64,000 nucleotides of DNA. Source: Lysobacter capsici (GTDB lineage Bacteria; Pseudomonadota; Gammaproteobacteria; Xanthomonadales; Xanthomonadaceae). Positions 35,864 through 44,977 of this stretch are shown piece by piece. Where the stretch lies: contig NZ_CP094357.1 in the NCBI RefSeq assembly GCF_014779555.2, positions 682,001-746,000 of the forward strand, written 5' to 3'. Position numbers and translations under genes: made by a program. The notes under the pieces are model-generated. The model had not been told where the DNA came from and searched no databases. It saw nothing but the letters and a program-made list of their open reading frames with translations. Every line of letters begins with the position of its first letter. Position 1 is the stretch's first letter.

Positions 35864-38800
35864 ATGTCCTATGTGTGGCGAATTCTCAGTCATTGGTTGC
35901 GCCTGCACCGGCGTTTGTGGCGCTGGGGACGCATAGCGAAAGGCAGGCCGTGGCTGGCCGAGGAGCCGCTGCGATCGCGCCTGCTCAGCGCCGAGCAGAT
36001 GGAGCAGCACGGCAAGGCGCTCGCCCAGAGTCATCGGGTGCAGGCGGCGGAAGGCTCGGACCTGCTGCTGGCGCGGCTGAAGGACAACGAAGGCGTGCTC
36101 GGCGACGCCAGCGCGCTGCTGACCCAGATGGTGCAGGACGAAGTCCGCATCACTCCGGCCGGTGAGTGGCTGCTCGACAACTATTATCTGATCGAAGAAC
36201 AGATCCGCACCGCGCGCCGGCATCTGCCAAAAGGCTATAGCCGCGAACTGCCGGCATTGAGCGAAGGCCCGGGCACCGGCATGCCGCGCGTCTACGATCT
36301 GGCGATGGAGGCGATCGCCCACGGCGACGGCCGCATCGACGCTGAGACGATGACCCGCTTCGTCGCCGCCTATCAATCGGTCACTCCGCTCAAGCTCGGC
36401 GAGCTGTGGGCGATCCCGATCATGCTGCGTCTGGCGTTGATCGAGAACCTGCGGCGCATGGCGGTGCGGGTGATGCGCGACGGCCTGGACCATCGCCGCG
36501 CCGCGGAATGGTCGCAGCGGCTCAACGAAACCGCCGACAACAATCCCAAGGACGTGGTCCTGATCGTGGCCGACATGGCGCGTTCGGACCCGCCGATGAC
36601 CGGCGCCTTCGTCGCCGAACTCGCGCGCGGACTGCACGGTCGCAGCGCGGCGCTGGCGATGCCGATCAGCTGGATCGACCAGTGGCTGACCGACAGCGGC
36701 CACAGCGTCGAGGAACTGGTGCGCTCGGAAAGCCAGCAACAGGCCTCCGATCAGGTCTCGATCAGCAACAGCATCGGCAGCCTGCGTTTCCTGGTCAACA
36801 TGGACTGGCGCGAGTTCGTCGAGACCATGAGCCGGGTCGATCACATCCTGCGCGAGGATCCGCTCGGCGTGTACGCGCTGATGGATTTCAACACCCGCGA
36901 CATGTACCGGCATGTGGTGGAAAAACTCGCGCGCCGCAGCGGCACCAGCGAGACCGACGTGGCTCAGATCGTACTCGAACTGGCGCGCGCGTCCGGCGAT
37001 GCGCAAGGCAGCAAGGCCCATGTCGGCTATTACCTGATCGACGACGGCACCGCGCAGATCAAGCAAGCGCTGGCCGCGTCCGGACGCGCGCGCAAACCGG
37101 TAAGCCTGAGCCGGCGGCGGGTGCCGCTGGGCGCGTATCTGCTGCCGATCGGATCGGTCGCGGCGATCTGCACCTACGGCCTGCTGTGGCAGACGCGCGA
37201 GGTGTCGCTGAGCCTGACGCCGCTGCTGGTGTTGGCGGCGCTGGCCTTCATCGCCTTCAGCGATCTGGGCATCCATCTGGTCAATTGGCTGGCGACGGTG
37301 TTGATCGCGCCCAAGCCCTTGCCGCGCCTGGACTACTCCAAGGGTTTGCCGGCGCGGGCGCGCAGTCTGGTGGTGGTGCCGGCGATGCTGACCAGCGCGC
37401 AGGCCATCGATCGCCTGGTCGAAGGCCTGGAAGTGCGCTTCCTCGCCAATCGCGACACCTATCTGCATTTCGCCCTGCTGACCGATTTCCTCGACGCCGA
37501 CGAGCAGACCTTGCCCGGCGACGAAGCGCTGGTGGCGCACGCGGCGCAGCACATCGAACGCCTCAACGGCCGTTATGCCGGCGAACGCGGCGACCTGTTC
37601 TTCCTGTTCCATCGCCCGCGCCTGTGGAACGCGCAGGAACGCAAGTGGATGGGCCTGGAGCGCAAGCGCGGCAAGCTGGCCGCGCTCAACCGCTTGCTGC
37701 GCGGCGGCGCGCGCGATTCGTTCTCGCAGGTCACCGGCAACACCGAGGTGCTGGAGAACGTGCGCTACGTCATCACCCTGGACACCGACACGCGCCTGCC
37801 GCGCGATGCCGCGCGCGAATTCATCGCGACCTTGTCGCATCCATTGAATCAGGCGCGCTTCGACGAGCGCCGCCAACGGGTCACCCGCGGCTACGGCATC
37901 CTGCAGCCGAGCGTCGGCAGCGGCATGAGCGAACGCCGCGGCTCGCGCTATGCGCGCATGTTCGGCAGCGAGGCGGGCATCGATCCGTACACGCGGATCG
38001 TCTCGGACGTCTACCAGGATCTGTTCGCGGAAGGCTCGTTCGTCGGCAAGGGCATCTACGATGTCGACGCGTTCGAGTACGCGCTGGCCGATCGCCTGCC
38101 CGACAACCGCGTGCTCAGCCACGATCTGCTCGAAGGCTGTTACGCGCGCGCCGGCCTGATCAGCGACGTGCGCCTGTTCGAGGACTATCCCTCGCGCTAT
38201 GCGGCCGACGTGAAGCGCCGTTACCGCTGGATCCGCGGCGACTGGCAGCTGTTGCCGTGGCTGCTGCCGTGGGTGCCGCGCATGCATGGCGGCTTCGAAC
38301 GCAATCCGCTGTCGTGGCTGTCGCGCGGCAAGCTGCTCGACAATCTGCGCCGCAGCCTGGTGCCGGCCGCCGCGTTGGCGTTGCTGGTGTGGGGTTGGGC
38401 CACGTTGCCGCAGCCGTTGGCCTGGACCTTGTGGCTGCTCGCGCTGTGGCTGGCGCCGATGCTGGTGCTGGCCGGGTGGGAACTGGTCCGCCGGCCCTCC
38501 GACATGGCGCTGGAAACCCATCTGGTGCAGGTCGGCGGCTCGCTGGCGCGGCAGTTGCAGCGCGCCTTCGTGACCCTGGCCTGCCTGCCGTTCGAAGCCT
38601 TCTTCGCGCTCGGCGCGATCGTTCGCACCTTGTGGCGGATGACGGTCAGCCATCGCCGCCTGCTGCAATGGAATCCGTCCAGCGAGGTCGAGCGCAGTCT
38701 CGGCGATCGCTTCGGCGCCGAGCTGCGCGAGATGTGGTCCGCGCCGGTGTTCGCGATCGCGGTCGCCGCGCTGTTGGTGCGGGTGCAGCCGATGTCGCTG

Positions 38801-41800
38801 TGGATCGCCGCGCCGTGGCTCGCGGCCTGGCTGATCTCGCCGCTGTTGATGGCTTGGCTGGGGCGTCCGCCCAGACAGCGCCGCGCCGGTCTGTCGCACA
38901 CGCAGACGCGTTTTCTCGGCCGCCTGGCCCGGCGCACCTGGGCGTTCTTCGAAGTGCATATCCGCGCCGAGGATCACTGGCTGCCGCCGGACAATTTCCA
39001 GGAACACCCAACGCCGGTGGTGGCGCGACGCACCTCGCCGACCAATATCGGCCTGTCGTTGCTGGCCAACCTGAGCGCCTACGACCTGGGCTATGTGCAG
39101 GCCGGCGCGGTGATCGAACGCACGCGTCTGGCCCTGGCCACGCTGGAAACGTTGCCGCGTCATCGCGGGCATTTCTATAACTGGTACGACACCGAAACCC
39201 TGCAGCCGTTGCCGCCGCGTTACATCTCCACGGTCGACAGCGGCAATCTGGCCGCGCATTTGCTGACTCTGCGCCAGGGTTTGCTCGGCTTGATCGACGA
39301 ACCGGTGCTAAGCGCTGTGGTGTTCCAGGGGCTGGCCGATACCTGCGGCGTACTCGAGGAAAACCTGCGCAACGCGCAGGCCGCGGCCAAGTCGCCGGCG
39401 CAAGCCCAGGCCGCGGCCGCGTTTCGCGAGCGGGTCGAAGCGATCCTGGCCGAACCGCCGCGGGCCGTGGACGCGATCGAACGTTGTCTGTCGGAGTTGT
39501 TGGCGCTGGCGCAAGCGATCGAATCCAGTCGTACCGACGTCGACAGCGCCGTCGACGACGAGACCGCCTCGCGCTGGCCGCGCGCATTGATCGACGCCTG
39601 CCGCGAGGCCCTGCGGGAACTGTCCGACTTCCTGCCCGCGCAGGCCGTTACGGCACGACCGTCCGCCGACGAAACCGAATCGACCCTCGGCGCCGCCGCC
39701 ATTCCCAGCCTGCGCGACCTGCTGCGGCAATCCGACGACGGCAATGTGCGCGAACGCGCGCGCCGCCGCATCCGCGAACTCGAACGCCTGGCGCACATCG
39801 CCGGCCAGTTCTCGCTGATGGAGTACGAATTCCTGTACGACCGCGGCCGCCATCTGCTGGCGATCGGCTACAACGTCGACGAACGCCGCCTGGATGCGGG
39901 CTATTACGATCTGCTCGCGTCGGAAGCGCGCCTGACCAGCTTCGTCGCCATCGCCCAGAGCCAGTTGCCGCAGGAGACTTGGTTCTCGCTGGGCCGGCTG
40001 CTGACCGAGATCGACAGCGGCGCGACCTTGCTGTCGTGGAGCGGCTCGATGTTCGAGTACCTGATGCCGCAGCTGGTGATGCCCAGTTATCCGGACACCT
40101 TGCTCGACCAGACCGCGCAGCACGCGGTGCTCGCGCAGATCCACTACGGTCGTCAGCGCGACGTGCCGTGGGGGATTTCCGAGTCGGGCTACAACACTGT
40201 CGACACGCGCATGAACTATCAGTACCGCGCGTTCGGCGTGCCGGGATTGGGGCTCAAGCGCGGTCTCGGCCAGGACCTGGTGATCGCGCCCTACGCCAGC
40301 ATCATGGCGCTGATGGTGATGCCCGAAGCGGCCTGCCAGAATCTGCAGCGTTTGACCGATCTGGGCTTCGGCGGCGAATTCGGCCTGTACGAAGCCATCG
40401 ACTACACCCCGGCGCGGGTGCCGCGCGGCCAGACCCATGCGGTGGTGCGTTCATTCATGGCCCATCACCAGGGCATGGGCCTGCTCGCGCTGGACTATCT
40501 GCTGCGCGACCAACCGATGCAGAAGCGCTTCGTCGCCGACGCCGAATTCCAGGCGACCTTGTTGTTGCTGCAGGAACGCATCCCGCGCACCGGCGTGTTC
40601 CATCCGCACGAAGCCGAAGCCAGCGGCGCGCGCGCCGCCCCGCCGGTCACCGAGACCCAGCTGCGGGTGTTCCGCAATCCCGCGACCGCGCGGCCGGCCG
40701 TGCAGTTGCTGTCGAACGGCCGCTATCACGGGCTGCTCAGCAGCGCCGGCGGCGGTTACAGCCGCCTGGGCGACATGGCGGTCACGCGCTGGCGCGAGGA
40801 CGCCACCCGCGATCATTGGGGCGCGTTCTGCTATCTGCGCGATGTCGACACCGGCGAGTACTGGTCGGCGACCCATCAGCCGACCTGCGTGCCGGTCGAG
40901 CATTACGAGGCGATCTTCTCCGACGCCAAGGCCGAGTTCCGCGGGCGCAAGAACCGCTACGAAACCCATCTGGAGATCGCCATCTCCGCCGAGGACGATA
41001 TCGAGCTGCGCCGGCTGCGGGTGAGCAATCATTCGCGTCGCACCCGCACCATCGAGATCACCACCTACGCCGAAGTGGTGCTGGCGCCGGCGCTGTCGGA
41101 CGAACTGCATCCGGCCTTCAGCAATCTGTTCGTGCAATCGCAGATCGACCGCGACAAGCAGGCGCTGCTGTGCACGCGCCGGCCGCGCGCGCACGACGAA
41201 GTGCCGCCGTGGATGTTCCATCTGATCGCGGTGCACGACGCCGACATCGGCCAGATTTCCTACGAGACCGATCGCTCGCGCTTCCTCGGCCGCGGCAACA
41301 CCCCGCGCACGCCGCAGGCGATGAGCGGCGATGCCGCGCTGTCGGATTCGGTCGGCTCGGTGCTCGACCCGATCGTCGCGATCCGCACCCGGATCGAACT
41401 GGCGCCGGACCAGACCGCGATCATCGACATGGTCACCGGCGTCGGCGCCGATCGCGCCGCCTGCACCGCGCTGATCGATCGCTATCGCGACCGCCGTCTG
41501 GCCGATCGCGTGTTCGACCTGGCCTGGACCCACAGCCAGGTCGTGCGCCGCCAGATCAACGCCTCGCAGGCCGACGCGCAGTTGTACGAGCGCCTGGCCG
41601 GTTCGATGGTGTATGCGCATCCGTATTTGCGCGCCGAGCAATCGGTGCTGCTGCAGAACCGGCGCGGTCAGTCGGGGCTGTGGGGGCATTCGATCTCCGG
41701 CGATTTCCCGATCGTGCTGTTGCAGGTCAGCGAGGCCGACAACATCGAACTGGTCCGGCAGATGGTGCAGGCGCATGCGTATTGGCGTCTGAAGGGCCTC

Positions 41801-44644
41801 AATGTCGACCTGGTGATCTGGAACGAAGAGCAAAGCGGTTATCGCCAGCAGCTGCAGGAACAGATCCTGGGGCTGGTCTCGGCCGGCCCGGAAGGCAGCG
41901 TGCTCGACCGGCCCGGCGGCATCTTCGTGCGGCCGATCCAGCAGATGTCGCAGGAAGACCGGATCCTGTTGCAGGCGGTGGCGCGAGTCATCATCAGCGA
42001 CAAGCGCGGCACTCTGGCCGCGCAGGTCAGCCGGCACGTGCCGCCCGAACGCGGCGCGGCCTTGCTGTGGCCCGACGGCGCGCCGGTCGCGACCGAACTG
42101 CCGGCGCTGCCCGCGCCGGCCGCGACGGGCGATTCGAACGTGCTGCCCGGCCTGCCGCCGCCGCATGTCGACGGCGACGACGACAGCCGCTTCGACAGTT
42201 GGCCGTTCGAACCGGTCAGCACGTCGTTGAATTTCGACAACGGCACCGGCGCGTTCGCGGCCGATGCGCGCGAGTACGTGATCGAGCTGCGCGAAGGCGA
42301 ACCCACGCCGGCGCCGTGGTCGAACGTGATGGCCAATGCGCAGCTGGGCACGGTGGTCAGCGAGAGCGCGCCGGGCTATACCTGGTTCGAGAACGCGCAC
42401 GAGTTCCGCTTGACGCCCTGGCATAACGACCCGGTCGCCGACACCGGCGGCGAAGCCTTCTATCTGCGCGACGAGGACACCGGCCGGGTGTGGTCGCCGA
42501 TGCCGCTGCCGTGTCGCGGCCGCGGCGCGTATCGCACCCGCCACGGCTTTGGTTACAGCGTGTACGAACACGTCGAGGACGGCATCGCCAGCGAGCTGTG
42601 GGTGTATGTCGGGCTGGAAGACGCGGTCAAGTACTCGGTGCTCAAGCTGCGCAACCGCTCCGGCCGCGCGCGGCGGATCACCGCGACCGGTTATGTCGAA
42701 TGGGTGCTCGGCGACATCCGCGCGCGTTCGCAGATGCACGTGGTCAGCGAAATCGATCCGGCCAGCGGCGCCTTGACCGCGCGCAATCCGTACAACACCG
42801 AGTTCGAAGGACGCGTGGCGTTCTTCGACACCGACAGCGACGGTTGCACCTTTACCGCCGACCGCACCGAGTTCATCGGCCGCAACGGCGACCTGGGCCA
42901 TCCGGCGGCGATGCTCAACGAGCGTCTGTCCGGGCGACTGGGCGTCGGTCTGGACCCGTGCGCGGCGATCCAGGTGCCGGCATCGCTGGTCGCGGAGGAA
43001 ACCTGCGAGATCGTGTTCCGCCTCGGCGCCGCCGCCGATGCCGCCAGCGCGGCGCAGCTGATCGATCGCTGCAAGGGCGAATCGGCGGCTTACGACGCGC
43101 TCGACGCGGTGCGCATGCACTGGACCCGCACCCTGGGCGCGATCCGGGTCGAGACGCCCGATCCCAGCGTGGATGCCTTGGTCAACGGCTGGCTGCCGTA
43201 TCAGGCGCTGGCCTGCCGTTATGTCGCGCGCAGCGGCTATTACCAGTCCGGCGGCGCGTTCGGTTTCCGCGACCAATTGCAGGACACCATGGCGACCGTG
43301 CATGCGCGGCCGGCGCTGAGCCGCGAGCATCTGCTGCTGAGCGCCGAGCACCAGTTCCCGCAGGGCGATGTGATGCACTGGTGGCATCCGCCGTTGAACC
43401 GCGGCGTGCGCACGCGCTGTTCCGACGATTTCCTGTGGCTGCCGCTGGCGGCCTGCCGTTATCTGCAGGTCACCGGCGATATGAGCCTGCTCGACGAGCA
43501 GGTCGGCTTCGTCGAGGGCCGCGCGCTTAACGCCGACGAGGAGTCTTATTACGACCGGCCGTGGACCACCGATCGCCGCCAGCCGTTCTACGACCACTGC
43601 GTGCTCGCCTTGCAGCGTGGCATGGAGTTGCTCGGCGAACGCGGCCTGCCGCTGATCGGCAGCGGCGACTGGAACGACGGCATGAACCTGGTCGGCCAGG
43701 CCGGCCGCGGCGAGAGCGTGTGGCTGGGGTTCTTCCTGTTCGACACCTTGAATCGGTTCGAGCCGATCGCGCGCGCGCGCGGCGATGCCGCGTTCGCCGA
43801 TGCCTGCGTCGATGCGGCAAAACGCCTGCGCGAGAATCTGCAAACCCATGCCTGGGACGGCGAATGGTACCGGCGCGCGTGGTTCGACGACGGCACCCCG
43901 TTGGGAACGCATGAGGGCGACGAATGCCGGATCGATTCGATCTCGCAGAGTTGGTCGGTGCTGTCGGGCGCGGCCGATCCGGCGCGCGCGCGCCAGGCGA
44001 TGGATTCGCTCGATCGCCATCTGGTGCGTCGCGACGCCGGCCTGATCCAGTTGCTCGATCCGCCGTTCGACAAGACCGTCAAGGACCCGGGCTACATCCG
44101 CGGCTACGTGCCCGGCGTGCGCGAGAACGGCGGCCAGTACACCCATGCCGCGGTGTGGGCGGCGATGGCCTTCGCCGAGTTGGGCGACGGCGCGCGCGCG
44201 TGGGAACTCGCGCGCATGATCAATCCGATCCATCACACCGCCGATGCCGCCTCGACCGCGCGTTACAAGGTCGAACCGTACGTGCTGGCCGCCGATGTCT
44301 ACGGCGTGGCGCCGCATACCGGCCGCGGCGGCTGGACCTGGTACACCGGTTCGGCCGGCTGGATGTATCGCTTGCTGACCGAATCCTTGCTCGGCTTGAA
44401 TCGGCGCGGCGACCGCTTGGAACTGGCGCCGTGCATCCCACCCGAGTGGACGCAGTACAAGATGCATTACCGCTATCGCGAGACGCCGTACCTGATCCAG
44501 GTGCGGCAGGTCGAGCCCGGCGGCGATGAGAACGTCGCCGGCGTGAAACTCGACGGCGTCGCCCAGGACGGACTGAGTTTCCCGCTGGTCGACGACGGCG
44601 CATTGCATCAGGTCGAAGTGCTCTGGCCGCGCGCGCAGTCATGA
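35864..44644 (+). CDS. ndvB: Cyclic beta-1,2-glucan synthase, NdvB/ChvB type (GT84-GH94)
   Basis: 2926 residues from an ATG at 35864, the usual size of this family. An N-terminal helical region (to about residue 420) is followed by membrane helices (about 425-490). Then comes the GT84 glycosyltransferase core with the DTD metal/sugar motif at 640-642, and further membrane helices at about 830-1000. After that come repeated carbohydrate-binding and glucoamylase-like modules and a C-terminal GH94 phosphorylase module with SGDWNDGMN (S2600-N2607). Inner-membrane enzyme that initiates, elongates and cyclises beta-1,2-glucan from UDP-glucose; the GH94 part controls chain length. The product is exported to the periplasm, for osmoadaptation and host interaction. 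A small coupled gene follows. No ndvA/chvA exporter is beside it. Confidence 0.95.
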   Translation: MSYVWRILSHWLRLHRRLWRWGRIAKGRPWLAEEPLRSRLLSAEQMEQHGKALAQSHRVQAAEGSDLLLARLKDNEGVLGDASALLTQMVQDEVRITPAGEWLLDNYYLIEEQIRTARRHLPKGYSRELPALSEGPGTGMPRVYDLAMEAIAHGDGRIDAETMTRFVAAYQSVTPLKLGELWAIPIMLRLALIENLRRMAVRVMRDGLDHRRAAEWSQRLNETADNNPKDVVLIVADMARSDPPMTGAFVAELARGLHGRSAALAMPISWIDQWLTDSGHSVEELVRSESQQQASDQVSISNSIGSLRFLVNMDWREFVETMSRVDHILREDPLGVYALMDFNTRDMYRHVVEKLARRSGTSETDVAQIVLELARASGDAQGSKAHVGYYLIDDGTAQIKQALAASGRARKPVSLSRRRVPLGAYLLPIGSVAAICTYGLLWQTREVSLSLTPLLVLAALAFIAFSDLGIHLVNWLATVLIAPKPLPRLDYSKGLPARARSLVVVPAMLTSAQAIDRLVEGLEVRFLANRDTYLHFALLTDFLDADEQTLPGDEALVAHAAQHIERLNGRYAGERGDLFFLFHRPRLWNAQERKWMGLERKRGKLAALNRLLRGGARDSFSQVTGNTEVLENVRYVITLDTDTRLPRDAAREFIATLSHPLNQARFDERRQRVTRGYGILQPSVGSGMSERRGSRYARMFGSEAGIDPYTRIVSDVYQDLFAEGSFVGKGIYDVDAFEYALADRLPDNRVLSHDLLEGCYARAGLISDVRLFEDYPSRYAADVKRRYRWIRGDWQLLPWLLPWVPRMHGGFERNPLSWLSRGKLLDNLRRSLVPAAALALLVWGWATLPQPLAWTLWLLALWLAPMLVLAGWELVRRPSDMALETHLVQVGGSLARQLQRAFVTLACLPFEAFFALGAIVRTLWRMTVSHRRLLQWNPSSEVERSLGDRFGAELREMWSAPVFAIAVAALLVRVQPMSLWIAAPWLAAWLISPLLMAWLGRPPRQRRAGLSHTQTRFLGRLARRTWAFFEVHIRAEDHWLPPDNFQEHPTPVVARRTSPTNIGLSLLANLSAYDLGYVQAGAVIERTRLALATLETLPRHRGHFYNWYDTETLQPLPPRYISTVDSGNLAAHLLTLRQGLLGLIDEPVLSAVVFQGLADTCGVLEENLRNAQAAAKSPAQAQAAAAFRERVEAILAEPPRAVDAIERCLSELLALAQAIESSRTDVDSAVDDETASRWPRALIDACREALRELSDFLPAQAVTARPSADETESTLGAAAIPSLRDLLRQSDDGNVRERARRRIRELERLAHIAGQFSLMEYEFLYDRGRHLLAIGYNVDERRLDAGYYDLLASEARLTSFVAIAQSQLPQETWFSLGRLLTEIDSGATLLSWSGSMFEYLMPQLVMPSYPDTLLDQTAQHAVLAQIHYGRQRDVPWGISESGYNTVDTRMNYQYRAFGVPGLGLKRGLGQDLVIAPYASIMALMVMPEAACQNLQRLTDLGFGGEFGLYEAIDYTPARVPRGQTHAVVRSFMAHHQGMGLLALDYLLRDQPMQKRFVADAEFQATLLLLQERIPRTGVFHPHEAEASGARAAPPVTETQLRVFRNPATARPAVQLLSNGRYHGLLSSAGGGYSRLGDMAVTRWREDATRDHWGAFCYLRDVDTGEYWSATHQPTCVPVEHYEAIFSDAKAEFRGRKNRYETHLEIAISAEDDIELRRLRVSNHSRRTRTIEITTYAEVVLAPALSDELHPAFSNLFVQSQIDRDKQALLCTRRPRAHDEVPPWMFHLIAVHDADIGQISYETDRSRFLGRGNTPRTPQAMSGDAALSDSVGSVLDPIVAIRTRIELAPDQTAIIDMVTGVGADRAACTALIDRYRDRRLADRVFDLAWTHSQVVRRQINASQADAQLYERLAGSMVYAHPYLRAEQSVLLQNRRGQSGLWGHSISGDFPIVLLQVSEADNIELVRQMVQAHAYWRLKGLNVDLVIWNEEQSGYRQQLQEQILGLVSAGPEGSVLDRPGGIFVRPIQQMSQEDRILLQAVARVIISDKRGTLAAQVSRHVPPERGAALLWPDGAPVATELPALPAPAATGDSNVLPGLPPPHVDGDDDSRFDSWPFEPVSTSLNFDNGTGAFAADAREYVIELREGEPTPAPWSNVMANAQLGTVVSESAPGYTWFENAHEFRLTPWHNDPVADTGGEAFYLRDEDTGRVWSPMPLPCRGRGAYRTRHGFGYSVYEHVEDGIASELWVYVGLEDAVKYSVLKLRNRSGRARRITATGYVEWVLGDIRARSQMHVVSEIDPASGALTARNPYNTEFEGRVAFFDTDSDGCTFTADRTEFIGRNGDLGHPAAMLNERLSGRLGVGLDPCAAIQVPASLVAEETCEIVFRLGAAADAASAAQLIDRCKGESAAYDALDAVRMHWTRTLGAIRVETPDPSVDALVNGWLPYQALACRYVARSGYYQSGGAFGFRDQLQDTMATVHARPALSREHLLLSAEHQFPQGDVMHWWHPPLNRGVRTRCSDDFLWLPLAACRYLQVTGDMSLLDEQVGFVEGRALNADEESYYDRPWTTDRRQPFYDHCVLALQRGMELLGERGLPLIGSGDWNDGMNLVGQAGRGESVWLGFFLFDTLNRFEPIARARGDAAFADACVDAAKRLRENLQTHAWDGEWYRRAWFDDGTPLGTHEGDECRIDSISQSWSVLSGAADPARARQAMDSLDRHLVRRDAGLIQLLDPPFDKTVKDPGYIRGYVPGVRENGGQYTHAAVWAAMAFAELGDGARAWELARMINPIHHTADAASTARYKVEPYVLAADVYGVAPHTGRGGWTWYTGSAGWMYRLLTESLLGLNRRGDRLELAPCIPPEWTQYKMHYRYRETPYLIQVRQVEPGGDENVAGVKLDGVAQDGLSFPLVDDGALHQVEVLWPRAQS

Positions 44645-44874
44645 CTACGCGCCTGCAACTGGATATCGAGCTCGACCGGCTGGAGCAGATGCTGCCGCAC
44701 TGGCGCGAGACGATGCGTCACGAAGCGCAGTTCTGGCCGCAGTTTCGCGCGCTGCTGGAGCCGATCGTCGACGGCCTGGACCGCGACGATCGGCGCTATG
44801 TGGAAGAGCGGGTCGCGCGCATGCTGACCTTGAACGGCTGCGATCCGGGCAAGCGGCACGGCGAGGGTTGGTAG
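44641..44874 (+). CDS. Small soluble protein translationally coupled to ndvB
   Basis: 77 residues. Its ATG overlaps the ndvB stop (ATGA at 44641-44644), so translation is probably coupled. It is charged and helical (LQLDIELDRLEQMLPHWRET, RDDRRYVEERVARML), with no signal peptide or membrane segment and one Cys near the end. I do not recognise the family. The coupling suggests a partner or regulator of the giant synthase; that is inference. Confidence 0.75.
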   Translation: MTTRLQLDIELDRLEQMLPHWRETMRHEAQFWPQFRALLEPIVDGLDRDDRRYVEERVARMLTLNGCDPGKRHGEGW

Positions 44875-44977
44875 CGCCGGCTCGCGTCGCCGACGCCCGG
44901 ATGACTTATGCCATAGGGGGCGCGGCCCGGCGATTCGTGCAAACTCGGCGCCAACCCATGGCTCAGGCGTTCCGCGA

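Noticed and set aside
40451-44608. 1385-codon open frame on the minus strand opposite ndvB
   Set aside because: Long only because of high GC; composition is typical of antisense frames and no domain is recognisable.
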